Counted from the stretch's first letter, positions 18,069 through 26,063 are shown. The stretch is DNA of 64,000 nucleotides from Dyadobacter bucti (GCF_005869225.1 NZ_SWFP01000001.1:744001-808000); one strand, 5' to 3'. Notes: generated by a model not told the origin, from the sequence alone. Program-made: numbers and translations.

Positions 18069-18857
18069 ATGACCGATTCTATTCCCGACATACTGAATTT
18101 AAAAGATAAACAGATCTGGGTTTTCGGCGGTGCCGGATACCTGGGGCAGGCCACGGTAATCCTTCTTCAGCAAATGGGCGCAAGCGTGCTCTGTGTCGAT
18201 CTGGGCGACCGGGCAGAGGATTTTGTCAAAAATAAAAACCTGACGAATGTGGACTTTGCCACACTGGATATCCGCGACACCGATGCCGCGGAACAGTTTG
18301 TTGCCGCCAGTATTGCCCGACGCGGTATCCCGGACGGCTATGTAAACCTGACCACTGCCACCACTCCAAAAAAGATGGAAGACCTTACCGCCGGAGATTT
18401 TGACGAAGTAAATCATGGTGGCCTTACCGCCACATTTATCCTCACCCGCGCCATCGGCCGGCAGATGGCGGCGAAAAACCGGGGCAGTATCGTGCTGTTT
18501 TCGAGCATGTACGGATCGGTTTCGCCTTACCCTGAGGTTTACGTTGACCCAATGAATAAAAACCCTTTGGAATATGGTGTGGGAAAAGCAGGTATTACGC
18601 AGATGACCCGTTACCTGGCTGTTCATTGGGGGAAATCCAATGTGCGGTGCAATTGCATTTCGCCGGGTCCTTTCCCAAACCCCGATGTACAAAAAAACCA
18701 TCCGGCTTTCGTGGAAAGGCTGGCCGGCAAGTCGCCCATGGGGCGCGTAGGACAGGCCCGGGAGATAGCGGGATCAGTAGCGTTTCTGCTTTCGGAAGCG
18801 GCGTCATACATCACCGGCCAGGACCTGGCGGTCGACGGCGGCTGGACCAGCTGGTGA
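18069..18857 (+). CDS. SDR-family oxidoreductase 1
   Basis: 262 aa NAD(P)-dependent short-chain dehydrogenase, cytoplasmic. Rossmann motif GGAGYLGQA, catalytic Ser in VLFSSMYG, catalytic Tyr-Lys in EYGVGKAG, and the C-terminal AVDGGW tail typical of classical SDRs. The frame runs back to 18009 inside the esterase gene, but the ATG at 18069 places the Rossmann motif at the normal distance from the start. It probably oxidises a hydroxyl of the imported sugar or sugar acid. A related SDR in the same locus (23863-24642) lacks the catalytic Lys that is present here. Confidence 0.9.
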   Translation: MTDSIPDILNLKDKQIWVFGGAGYLGQATVILLQQMGASVLCVDLGDRAEDFVKNKNLTNVDFATLDIRDTDAAEQFVAASIARRGIPDGYVNLTTATTPKKMEDLTAGDFDEVNHGGLTATFILTRAIGRQMAAKNRGSIVLFSSMYGSVSPYPEVYVDPMNKNPLEYGVGKAGITQMTRYLAVHWGKSNVRCNCISPGPFPNPDVQKNHPAFVERLAGKSPMGRVGQAREIAGSVAFLLSEAASYITGQDLAVDGGWTSW

Positions 18858-18898
18858 GGTAACTTTCAAAGTAATACAACAGCATTATCCCCGGAACT

Positions 18899-19861
18899 AT
18901 GAAATTTAGGACAATCGGTTTAACAATCAGTTATTTAGCAATGACACTTGGCGCCTGTACAAATCAAAATACCGAATCAAAAGAATCGTCTGGCCTGGAA
19001 CAACAGTCGGTAGCAGTGCTGCGGGACGTGCTGGCAGAGCAGGCCGAATGGGTAAAAGTGCATGCGGCAGAATACCTCATCTGGGCGGGACACCCTGAGG
19101 GCGTCAAAGATGTTTTTCTGCAAGAAGAGAAACAATCGGGAACAAAATCTCCCTACCGGATCGGGATATGGAGGGTACTGGCGCAAGCTGCTACCTCCGA
19201 CGCAGAGAAAAAAATATGGACGGACAAGATCATGGCGGCTTTCACCGATACATTAGGGACCGATCGCATCCACGCCGCAGAAACCTTGGCGAAACTCAGG
19301 ATCGCGCCCGGCCCGGAAGAGAAAGTTTTGACTGAAAATACGCTGAACAGCCCGGTCAAACCGCTGGCCCTGTATACCAAATGGAGCGTGGCCTTTATTT
19401 CTACAGATTCTCTCAAGATGGCGCCAAGCCGTTTTTTGGAAATGATCGGCGAGAAACCCGGTGAACCTGCTGACAGGATCATTCCAGCCTACGCCTTACG
19501 CCAGTTGAAAGGACTGTCGGAAAAAGAATGGGAATTGCTTACGCAGGCAGCACTTTCCGAACCTGCGGCTTCACCAGCGAGGATTTACCTGCTGAGTGCT
19601 GCTTTTACAAACGTGCCCGCCAACCTGCCGCCGCAGGCTGCCAGACAGATCCATACAGAAATTGTTAAATATAAAACTTCGGCTTCCAAAGGGGAAATAT
19701 CCGAAATGGCCGCGGCGCTGGCTGAAAAAGGAACAAAGGAGGATATAGCGTTATTGGAACCCCTGCTTACGAAAGCGGAGCAGCTGACCAGTGATACCGA
19801 CCGGGCCGACGTTGCCGCTGCTGCAGCCCATGCGATCCTGAGAATTAACAAAAAACAGTAA
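18899..19861 (+). CDS. Alpha-helical lipoprotein of unknown function
   Basis: 320 aa. The N-terminus has a lipoprotein signal with lipobox TLGAC. The rest is rich in Ala, Leu, Glu and Lys with repeating helix pairs such as VKVHAAEYLIWAGHPEGV and RIHAAETLAKLRI, which look like HEAT or HEAT-like repeats. No catalytic motif was recognised. It sits 41 bp after SDR 1 and 49 bp before the aldolase gene, inside the operon. A scaffold or binding role at the envelope is possible. I do not recognise the family. Confidence 0.75.
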   Translation: MKFRTIGLTISYLAMTLGACTNQNTESKESSGLEQQSVAVLRDVLAEQAEWVKVHAAEYLIWAGHPEGVKDVFLQEEKQSGTKSPYRIGIWRVLAQAATSDAEKKIWTDKIMAAFTDTLGTDRIHAAETLAKLRIAPGPEEKVLTENTLNSPVKPLALYTKWSVAFISTDSLKMAPSRFLEMIGEKPGEPADRIIPAYALRQLKGLSEKEWELLTQAALSEPAASPARIYLLSAAFTNVPANLPPQAARQIHTEIVKYKTSASKGEISEMAAALAEKGTKEDIALLEPLLTKAEQLTSDTDRADVAAAAAHAILRINKKQ

Positions 19862-19910
19862 CAAGGAAGAAGAAGTCTGTTGAAAACATATCAATCTGAT
19901 TAAAAATACC

Positions 19911-20720
19911 ATGATAAAAATGCGTGAAAGCCGGGTGCTGAAAAAATTAAGGGCTGGGGAGATCGTGAGCTGTTTTAAAATAAACCTCGCTGATGCCAGG
20001 GTCGCCGAAATCGCAGCGATTTCGGGGTTCGATTGCGTCTGGACCGATCAGGAACACATCGGACAGGACTGGTCCATACTGGCTTCGAACATCTGGGCTA
20101 CCAAAGCGCACGACACCGACATCCTGGTGCGGGTACCCAAAGGCAGTTACAGTGACTTCGTTCGCCCCCTCGAACTGGACGCCACCGGGATCATGGTGCC
20201 GCACATCATGAATCTGCAAGAAGCTGAGCTCATCGTCAATATGACACGCTTTCACCCGACCGGCAGGCGGCCCATTGACGGTGGCAATACCGACGGTGCC
20301 TATACTGCCCTGGATTTCAACGATTACCTCGTGCAGGCCAACCGGCAACGGTTTGTCATTTTCCAGATCGAAGACCCGGAGCCTTTGGAAGAACTGGAAG
20401 AAATAGCCGCGCTGGATGGTTATGATATGCTGTTTTTCGGGCCGGGGGATTTTAGCCAGGGAATCGGCGCGCCGGGCGTGTGGGACCATCCCGAGCTGAT
20501 CGCCGCAAGGAAAAGAGTGGCCGAGGTAGCCCGCAAACACGGAAAGTTCGCCGGAACTGTGGGCGGGCCGGGCAATGCTGAAGAGCTGATCGCTATGGGA
20601 TACCAGTTTATCAGCATGGGCGCTGACGTGGTCGGGGTCAAAAATTATTGTCAGGACCTGGTGAGTGCATTTAACAAATCGTCGGTCACCGGCTCACGGA
20701 ATTCCTACATGGAACGCTGA
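19911..20720 (+). CDS. HpcH/HpaI-family class II pyruvate aldolase
   Basis: 269 aa. Family enzymes cleave 2-keto-3-deoxy sugar acids (or related 4-hydroxy-2-oxo acids) into pyruvate and an aldehyde with a divalent metal. Expected residues are visible: H49 in WTDQEH, R74 in LVRVPKG, GIMVPHIMN, metal ligand E154 in FQIEDPE and D180 in GPGDFS. No leader, so cytoplasmic. In this locus it is the only clear carbon-carbon cleaving enzyme and would close a non-phosphorylative route that starts with the SDR and aldo/keto reductase steps. No sugar-acid dehydratase is seen in the window. Start at 19911; a second Met at residue 4 is an alternative. Confidence 0.88.
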   Translation: MIKMRESRVLKKLRAGEIVSCFKINLADARVAEIAAISGFDCVWTDQEHIGQDWSILASNIWATKAHDTDILVRVPKGSYSDFVRPLELDATGIMVPHIMNLQEAELIVNMTRFHPTGRRPIDGGNTDGAYTALDFNDYLVQANRQRFVIFQIEDPEPLEELEEIAALDGYDMLFFGPGDFSQGIGAPGVWDHPELIAARKRVAEVARKHGKFAGTVGGPGNAEELIAMGYQFISMGADVVGVKNYCQDLVSAFNKSSVTGSRNSYMER

Positions 20721-20746
20721 TCAGGCAAACAAAAAAGCGTTTTATA

Positions 20747-21700
20747 ATGAAAAAAAGACAACTCGGAAATACGGGGATCGAAGTATCTGAAATCGCTTTT
20801 GGCGGGGTCGAAATTGGCATGCCGTACGGGATCGGTGTTGAAAGTAAGGACGATATGCTGTCGGAAAAAGATGCTGTTTACCTGCTGCATGAAGCCCTGG
20901 ACAAAAAGATTAATTTTTTCGACACGGCCCGGCTCTATGGCGAAAGCGAAGCCATTATGGGCAAAGCTTTTTCGGGCAAACGGAAAGATATTGTACTGGC
21001 CACGAAATGCCGTCATTTCCGCCAGGAAGGAAAACTCCTTCCTGATAACATGTTGAAGAATTTTATAGAAAGTTCATTACAGGAGAGCCTTAACGCCCTA
21101 AATACCAACTACCTGGATGTTTTCATGCTGCATCAGGCGGATATGGAAATTCTCCGGAACCCTGTGATCGCCGATACATTTGCCGGACTAAAAGAAAAAA
21201 AAGTAATCCGCGCCACAGGTGCGTCCACCTATTCAGCGGAGGAGACAGAATTGGCCATTGAAACCGGTAACTGGGACATTATTCAGCTGCCATTTAACCT
21301 GATGGACCAGCGTCACGGCCAGTTTTTTGGGAAAGCCCGCGAAAACGGTGTCGGCCTGGTGATACGCTCGGTATTGTTAAAAGGACTGCTGAGTGACCGG
21401 GGCAAAAATCTCCATCCCGCCCTGGCTGAGGTGGAAAACCACATTGCAGGTTACAGTACTTTAATCGGCAACCAGTTTCCCGACCTTCCGACACTGGCCA
21501 CCCAGTTTGCACTGTCTTTCGAAGAGGTCTCGTCCGTGCTTGTCGGAATTGATAAACTGGAGTATCTGTACAAAGCCCTGGCCACAGCTAATGGGCAATA
21601 TATGGACGAAAAAATGCTGAAAAAGGCCCGCGAACTGGTGTATCCCGACCCGGCATTCCTTAACCTGCCGCATTGGGATAAGATGGGGTGGTTGAAGTGA
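20747..21700 (+). CDS. Aldo/keto reductase
   Basis: 317 aa NAD(P)H-dependent oxidoreductase with a TIM barrel. The catalytic tetrad is intact: D59 (FFDTARLYG), Y64, K87 (LATKCRH) and H129 (DVFMLHQAD). N-terminal QLGNTGIEVSEIAFGG is the usual family opening. It starts 26 bp after the aldolase gene and ends the tightly packed part of the locus; a 167 bp gap with inverted repeats follows. Likely role: reduction or oxidation of a sugar or sugar-derived aldehyde. It could equally be an L-fucose/galactose dehydrogenase-type enzyme; substrate unknown. Confidence 0.9.
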   Translation: MKKRQLGNTGIEVSEIAFGGVEIGMPYGIGVESKDDMLSEKDAVYLLHEALDKKINFFDTARLYGESEAIMGKAFSGKRKDIVLATKCRHFRQEGKLLPDNMLKNFIESSLQESLNALNTNYLDVFMLHQADMEILRNPVIADTFAGLKEKKVIRATGASTYSAEETELAIETGNWDIIQLPFNLMDQRHGQFFGKARENGVGLVIRSVLLKGLLSDRGKNLHPALAEVENHIAGYSTLIGNQFPDLPTLATQFALSFEEVSSVLVGIDKLEYLYKALATANGQYMDEKMLKKARELVYPDPAFLNLPHWDKMGWLK

Positions 21701-21710
21701 GGATCTGTCT

Positions 21711-21860
21711 TTGGCTGTTAGCTGTCAGCTTTTAGCCGTTGGCTTTTCAGCAGTTATTTGAAAAAAAAACGAGGCTAAGTAAAAATAGGTAGTTAACAAC
21801 AAAACAAACAAAAATGTTAAAGCTAACAGCTAAAAGCTAAAAGCCATCAGCTAAAAGCCA
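21711..21860. repeat. Imperfect inverted repeats built on AGCTTTTAGC / GCTAAAAGC
   Basis: The gap between the aldo/keto reductase and Gfo/Idh genes carries a left arm at 21711-21750 (copies of GTTAGCTGTCAGCTTTTAGC) and a right arm at 21815-21860 (AGCTAAAAGCTAAAAGCC and AGCTAAAAGCC). The right arm is an imperfect reverse complement of the left, so a long hairpin could form around the A-rich centre. Short related repeats (GAAAGCCGAAAGCCGATAGCC) recur at about 23833-23853. Function unknown. Confidence 0.6.
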
Positions 21861-21867
21861 ATTTAAA

Positions 21868-22788
21868 ATGATCAACATAGGCATAATAGGAATGAGTCCG
21901 GGAAATGCGCATCCATATTCCTGGGCAGCAATTATCAATGGATACTTTGATGCGGACGAAATCACGCGCACGGGCTATCCGGCCGTGGCAGCTTACTTGC
22001 AGGCCAACAGGGATACGCTTGGAATCCCCGGCGCACGGGTGACGCATGTCTGGTCGCAGGACAAAGAAATTTCAAAAAGTATTGCCCGTGCGGCGTCTAT
22101 CGACATTATCTCAGAGAGTCTCGAAGACATGGCTGCGGAGGTCGACGCGGTAATCCTGGCTAGGGATGATCCGGAAAATCACAGGGAAATGGCGGCACCT
22201 TTTATCAAAGCGGGTATTCCTCTTTTTATTGATAAACCACTCACCTACTCCACCGAGGACCTGCAATGGTTTTCGGACCAACAGGCAGCAGGCAAGTTCA
22301 TCATGTCATGTTCCTCCATGCGCTACGCCAACGAGGGCCGGATCGCGCGGCAGGAACTGCATACGCTCGGGAAACTTGAACTTATAACAGCAGTAGGTAA
22401 AAAGGACTGGAAAAAGTACGGTGTGCATTTACTGGAAGCTGTGTTCGGCATTCTGGACGATCCTGAACCTGCTTCGGTACGTCACGTAGGCGAGCTCGAC
22501 AGGGAAATCGTACTCCTGAAACTTCGCAACGGCCCGGAAATCACTTTCCATCTTTTTACCGATATCAGCGGCACATTCCAGCTCTCCCTTTTCGGCCAGC
22601 AAGGCTGGAAGCTGGTCGATATCCGGAATTCCTATTCGATGTTCCGTGACAATATCATCGAGTTTGTAAGGTCTGTACAGGAAGGAAAACCGCGCCTCGC
22701 ATTCGAAAAAACCGAGCGAATCATTAAAATTATCATTGCAGCAAAGGAAAGCAGGGAGCAAGGCGGGAGGGAGATTTTTTTGAAATAA
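21868..22788 (+). CDS. Gfo/Idh/MocA-family oxidoreductase
   Basis: 306 aa NAD(P)-dependent dehydrogenase, cytoplasmic. The N-terminal Rossmann opening reads GIIGMSPGNAHPYSW, with GMSPGNAH replacing the usual GxGxxG loop. The family lysine motif appears as FIDKPL (usually EKP), followed by the C-terminal beta-sheet domain. Members act on sugars, sugar phosphates, inositols or sugar acids. It is bounded upstream by inverted repeats and downstream by a purine tract that begins at its stop codon and then the palindromic array. Reaction not predictable. Confidence 0.87.
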   Translation: MINIGIIGMSPGNAHPYSWAAIINGYFDADEITRTGYPAVAAYLQANRDTLGIPGARVTHVWSQDKEISKSIARAASIDIISESLEDMAAEVDAVILARDDPENHREMAAPFIKAGIPLFIDKPLTYSTEDLQWFSDQQAAGKFIMSCSSMRYANEGRIARQELHTLGKLELITAVGKKDWKKYGVHLLEAVFGILDDPEPASVRHVGELDREIVLLKLRNGPEITFHLFTDISGTFQLSLFGQQGWKLVDIRNSYSMFRDNIIEFVRSVQEGKPRLAFEKTERIIKIIIAAKESREQGGREIFLK

Positions 22789-22835
22789 AGGGAGGAAAGG
22801 GAGAAAGGAGGAAAGGGAGGAAGGAGGAAAGGGAA
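22787..22835 (+). repeat. 49-base pure purine tract
   Basis: From the stop codon of the Gfo/Idh gene the plus strand is only A and G for 49 bases (repeats of GGAGGAAAGGGA). Such mirror-like polypurine runs can form triplex DNA and are prone to slippage. It directly precedes the palindromic repeat array. Confidence 0.8.
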
Positions 22836-22840
22836 CACAG

Positions 22841-23775
22841 AAAAGCCCGAAGGGCTGAAATTATTATAACCAAAGCAAAAAAGCCGACAGGACGGAATTT
22901 TGAGAAAAAGCCCGAAGGGCTGAAATTATTATCGACAAGCAAAAAAGCCGACAGGGCTGAATTATGAGAAAAAGCCCAGAGGGCTGAAATTATTATCGAC
23001 AAGCAAAAAAGCCGACAGGACGGAATTAGGAGAAAAAGCCCGAAGAGCTGAAATTATTATAGCCAAGCAAAAAAGCCGACAGGACGGAATTAGGAGAAAA
23101 AGCCCGAAGAGCTGAAATTATTATAGCCAAGCAAAAAAGCCGACAGGACGGAATTAGGAGAAAAAGCCCGAAGGGCTGAAATTATTATAGCCAAGCAAAA
23201 AAGCCGGCAGGACGGAATTAGGAGAAAAAGCCCGAAGGGCTGAAATTATTATAACCAAAGCAAAAAAGCCGACAGGACGGAATTAGGAGAAAAAGCCCGA
23301 AGGGCTGAAATTATTATAGCCAAGCAAAAAAGCCGACAGGGCTGAATTACGAGAAAAAGCCCGAAGGGCTGAAATTATTATAACCAAAGCAAAAAAGCCG
23401 ACAGGACGGAATTAGGAGAAAAAGCCCGAAGGGCTGAAATTATTATAGCCAAAGCAAAAAGGCCGACAGGACGGAATTAGGACAAAAAGCCCGAAGGGCT
23501 GAAATTATTATAGCCAAGCAAAAAAGCCGACAGGGCTGAATTACGAGAAAAAGCCCGAAGGGCTGAAATTATTATCGACAAGCAAAAAAGCCGACAGGGC
23601 TGAATTATGAGAAAAAGCCCAGAGGGCTGAAATTATTATCGACAAGCAAAAAAGCCGACAGGACGGAATTAGGAGAAAAAGCCCGAAGGGCTGAAATTAT
23701 TATAGCCAAAGCAAAAAAGCCGACAGGGCTGAATTAGGAGAAAAAGCCCGAAGGGCTGAAATTATTATAACCAAG
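22841..23775. repeat. REP/BIME-like tandem palindromic array, 15 units of 64-65 bp
   Basis: Fifteen head-to-tail units begin (counting the G of GCCC) at 22845, 22910, 22974, 23038, 23102, 23166, 23230, 23295, 23359, 23424, 23489, 23553, 23617, 23681 and 23746. Each unit is two related halves. One is AAAAAGCCCGAAGGGCTGAA plus ATTATTATAGCCAAGC; the other is AAAAAGCCGACAGGGCTGAA or AAAAAGCCGACAGGACGGAA plus TTAGGAG. The first half forms an AGCCC-GAA-GGGCT hairpin, the second an AGCC/GGCT or CCG/CGG hairpin. The period (64 or 65) is not a multiple of three, so it is not a coding repeat, and there are no unique spacers, so it is not CRISPR. A block covering units 2-4 recurs at units 12-14. It lies between two genes of one locus. 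Confidence 0.93.
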
Positions 23776-23796
23776 CAGGCAAAACATTACAATCAA

Positions 23797-23810
23797 AACC
23801 CCAGAGGGGT
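23797..23810. repeat. Separate short palindrome after the array
   Basis: AACCCCAGAGGGGT followed by GACATAATATTAG forms a 5 bp hairpin (ACCCC/GGGGT) and has the same layout as the array half-units (G/C palindrome, then GA and an A/T-rich tail), but different bases. It may be a second REP-type element or a terminal variant. Confidence 0.5.
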
Positions 23811-23862
23811 GACATAATATTAGAAAAAAAAACGAAAGCCGAAAGCCGATAGCCCAAAAAAA

Positions 23863-24642
23863 ATGAACGTCAAAGAACTGTTAAGTCTAAAAAATAAAGT
23901 CATTCTCGTAACCGGAGGTTCGGGAAATTATGGCAAGTGTATTGTAGAGGGATTGGCCGAAGCAGATGCCACAGTGATTACCTCGTCGAGGGACCTTTCG
24001 TCTGCCGAAAAAACAGCTGCATTCTTTGTTGAAAAAGGTCTGGACGTACGTCCTATGCAGGCCGATCAGGGCGATAGTGAATCTATCGAAGCTCTCAAAT
24101 CAGGAATCATGGAGACATTCGGCAGGCTGGACGGATTTGTCAACAATGCAGTATCAAGGCCCATGAAAGGCTATAACGGGCCGATCAGTCAATTTGAAGA
24201 ATCGATGCAGGTGAATGCGACCGGCATGGTGAACCTGCTGCGGGAAATGACTGAACTGATCGTACAAAGCGGTGGCGGCAGCGTCATCAACATTGCTTCA
24301 ATGATGGGTATGTTCGGGCCCGATCTCTCCAATTACGAGGGCGCGCCGGGTATGGGCGATCTGCCGCCGGATTACTTTTTTCACAATGCCGGACTCATTA
24401 ACCTGAGCCGGTATATGGTGCAGATGAACGCAGGTAAAAATATCCGGTTCAACTGCATCAGTCCGGGCGGGCTGCTCAACAACCAGCATGAGGCCTTTTT
24501 AAATAATTACTGTAAAAAAGTACCGCTGAGGCGCATGGCCAACCAGGACGACATCAAAGGCCTGGTGGTACTACTGTCATCCGATGCAGGCGCTTACATC
24601 AATGGTGAGAATATCCTGATGGATGGTGGCCTGAATGCCTGA
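23863..24642 (+). CDS. SDR-family protein 2, catalytic Lys replaced by Asn
   Basis: 259 aa short-chain dehydrogenase fold: VTGGSGNYGKCI Rossmann loop, FVNNAVSRP, Ser in INIASMMG, and a C-terminal LMDGGLNA tail. At the active site the expected YxxxK reads DYFFHNAG, so the Lys position is Asn (codon AAT near 24386); SDR 1 of the same locus has the intact EYGVGKAG. The Tyr is kept. The protein may have an altered mechanism, bind without turnover, or use another residue. It is the first gene after the repeat array; RidA follows 42 bp later, so a second transcription unit could begin here. Confidence 0.88.
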   Translation: MNVKELLSLKNKVILVTGGSGNYGKCIVEGLAEADATVITSSRDLSSAEKTAAFFVEKGLDVRPMQADQGDSESIEALKSGIMETFGRLDGFVNNAVSRPMKGYNGPISQFEESMQVNATGMVNLLREMTELIVQSGGGSVINIASMMGMFGPDLSNYEGAPGMGDLPPDYFFHNAGLINLSRYMVQMNAGKNIRFNCISPGGLLNNQHEAFLNNYCKKVPLRRMANQDDIKGLVVLLSSDAGAYINGENILMDGGLNA

Positions 24643-24684
24643 AAATCTATTTTTAACAACTAAAATTTTAATTAACAATTCATC

Positions 24685-25068
24685 ATGAAAAAAGTAAATC
24701 ACCCTGACCGGAACCCTGACTTTGCCACCGGTGCGTATTCCGACGGTATCGTTGTTGACGGTTTCTTATTTGTAAGCGGCCAGGCGGCTGTAGATTTCAA
24801 AACCTCTCAATTCGTACTGGGCACCATCGAAGAGGAAACGCGGCTTACACTGGACAACATCAAGGCCATTGTGGAAGCCGCCGGGGCATCGATGGAACAT
24901 GTCGTAAAATGTACCGCACACCTCGCCGATATCAAAGAATTTGACCGTTACAATGCCGTATATGCAACCTATTTTCCGGGTATCAAACCAGCCAGGACCA
25001 CTGTTCAATCTGTGCTTGCCGAAAACATTCGCGTCGAAATTGACTGCATTGTAAAGCTCCCCGTCTGA
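24685..25068 (+). CDS. RidA-family (YjgF/UK114) protein
   Basis: 127 aa, normal length for the family, cytoplasmic and usually trimeric. RidA proteins hydrolyse reactive enamine/imine intermediates, releasing ammonia. Key features are present: GAYSDG near residue 16, the essential R104 in PARTTVQS, and E118 in RVEIDCIV. It lies between SDR 2 and the 3-hydroxyacyl-CoA-dehydrogenase-like gene. Its presence in a sugar locus hints that an amino sugar, or another nitrogen-bearing intermediate, is processed. That is inference from context. Confidence 0.92.
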   Translation: MKKVNHPDRNPDFATGAYSDGIVVDGFLFVSGQAAVDFKTSQFVLGTIEEETRLTLDNIKAIVEAAGASMEHVVKCTAHLADIKEFDRYNAVYATYFPGIKPARTTVQSVLAENIRVEIDCIVKLPV

Positions 25069-25127
25069 TAACGGACAGCTTCGAAAGCTGTCCCTGCCAC
25101 ATTAACCGCACTTCTATTTATTGACAA

Positions 25128-26063
25128 ATGAACAAAACGGGAAATCATCAACAACCTGTTCTTCTTTCGGGAAGCAACAAACTGGCTTATAGTATCGCCC
25201 TCTGCCTGCTGCGCGCGGGGCAAAAAGTGACACTGCTCACCTCCGATGCGGGAGCTGCCAGCCGGTATTTTACCCGGCATACAACCGCGTCCCTTACCAA
25301 ATGTGATCCTGAAAATCTTGAAATTACCACGCACCTGCGTGTGGCGTCAGATTTTTCGATGGTAATCGCCCTGACCGGCGAAGATCTTTCCGAAAAACAA
25401 CAAGTGATTGCAGAACTTGAAGCTATCCTGCCTGAGGAAACACTGATCGCTATCAACACTGAGGTGATCCCATTGAGCGAACTACAGGAAAACACAGTAG
25501 CGCCGGAGCGTATCCTGGGCGCCAACTGGGTCGAGCCTGCGGACACGACCTATTTCCTGGAAATCATCGCAAACGGAATAACCCTCAGTTCTTACACGGA
25601 TTATTTTTGTAAGACCGCGGCCGAAAATTGGCTCAAAGACCCTTATGTGATCAGCGGGGAATCGGGGATCAGAATGCGGCTGTTTGCTGCGATGCTCCGC
25701 GAAGCTTTTTATCTGGTCGGGAATGGCTATGCCAACATCGGGGACATTGACCGGGCTTGCAGAAATGATGCAGGATATTACCTCCCGTTTGCCGGAAACC
25801 TCCGTTACATGGATTTAATGGGAACGCACGCCTACGGTATGGTCATGAAAGATCTCAACCCCGAACTGGCCAGGGACATTGTCGCGCCGGATTTCTTCAC
25901 GGAAATGATCCGAAACAAGCAGCTGGGCATGGAAAGCGGTGCCGGTTTTTATAGTTACCAACCTGGCGAGAGCGAAAAATGGGCGTTGTTAATGGAGGAG
26001 TTCAGCCGTGAGATCAACGGTTTGTTCCAAAAATATCCGTTTAATGGCAAAGCCCCTTCCTGA
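25128..26063 (+). CDS. 3-hydroxyacyl-CoA dehydrogenase-like protein with altered active site
   Basis: 311 aa with the two-domain layout of this family (N-terminal Rossmann fold, helical C-terminal domain containing GNGYANIGDIDRACRNDAGY and LGMESGAGFYSYQPGE). Family members include fatty-acid 3-hydroxyacyl-CoA dehydrogenases and L-gulonate 3-dehydrogenase. Two key sites differ here. The nucleotide loop reads LLSGSNKLAYSIA rather than GxGxxG. The catalytic His of the usual G-x-H-x-x-N-P motif is Asn in GANWVEPAD. The protein may therefore not be a normal dehydrogenase. It ends the plus-strand locus, convergent with the AraC gene. Confidence 0.82.
   Translation: MNKTGNHQQPVLLSGSNKLAYSIALCLLRAGQKVTLLTSDAGAASRYFTRHTTASLTKCDPENLEITTHLRVASDFSMVIALTGEDLSEKQQVIAELEAILPEETLIAINTEVIPLSELQENTVAPERILGANWVEPADTTYFLEIIANGITLSSYTDYFCKTAAENWLKDPYVISGESGIRMRLFAAMLREAFYLVGNGYANIGDIDRACRNDAGYYLPFAGNLRYMDLMGTHAYGMVMKDLNPELARDIVAPDFFTEMIRNKQLGMESGAGFYSYQPGESEKWALLMEEFSREINGLFQKYPFNGKAPS

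Noticed and set aside
22733..23002. Minus-strand open frame across the repeat array as a protein gene
   Set aside because: The frame is made of the palindromic repeats, whose 64-65 bp period is not a multiple of three, so the reading frame changes between units.
22841..23775. CRISPR array
   Set aside because: Units are contiguous and related along their full length; there are no unique spacers, and no cas genes are nearby.
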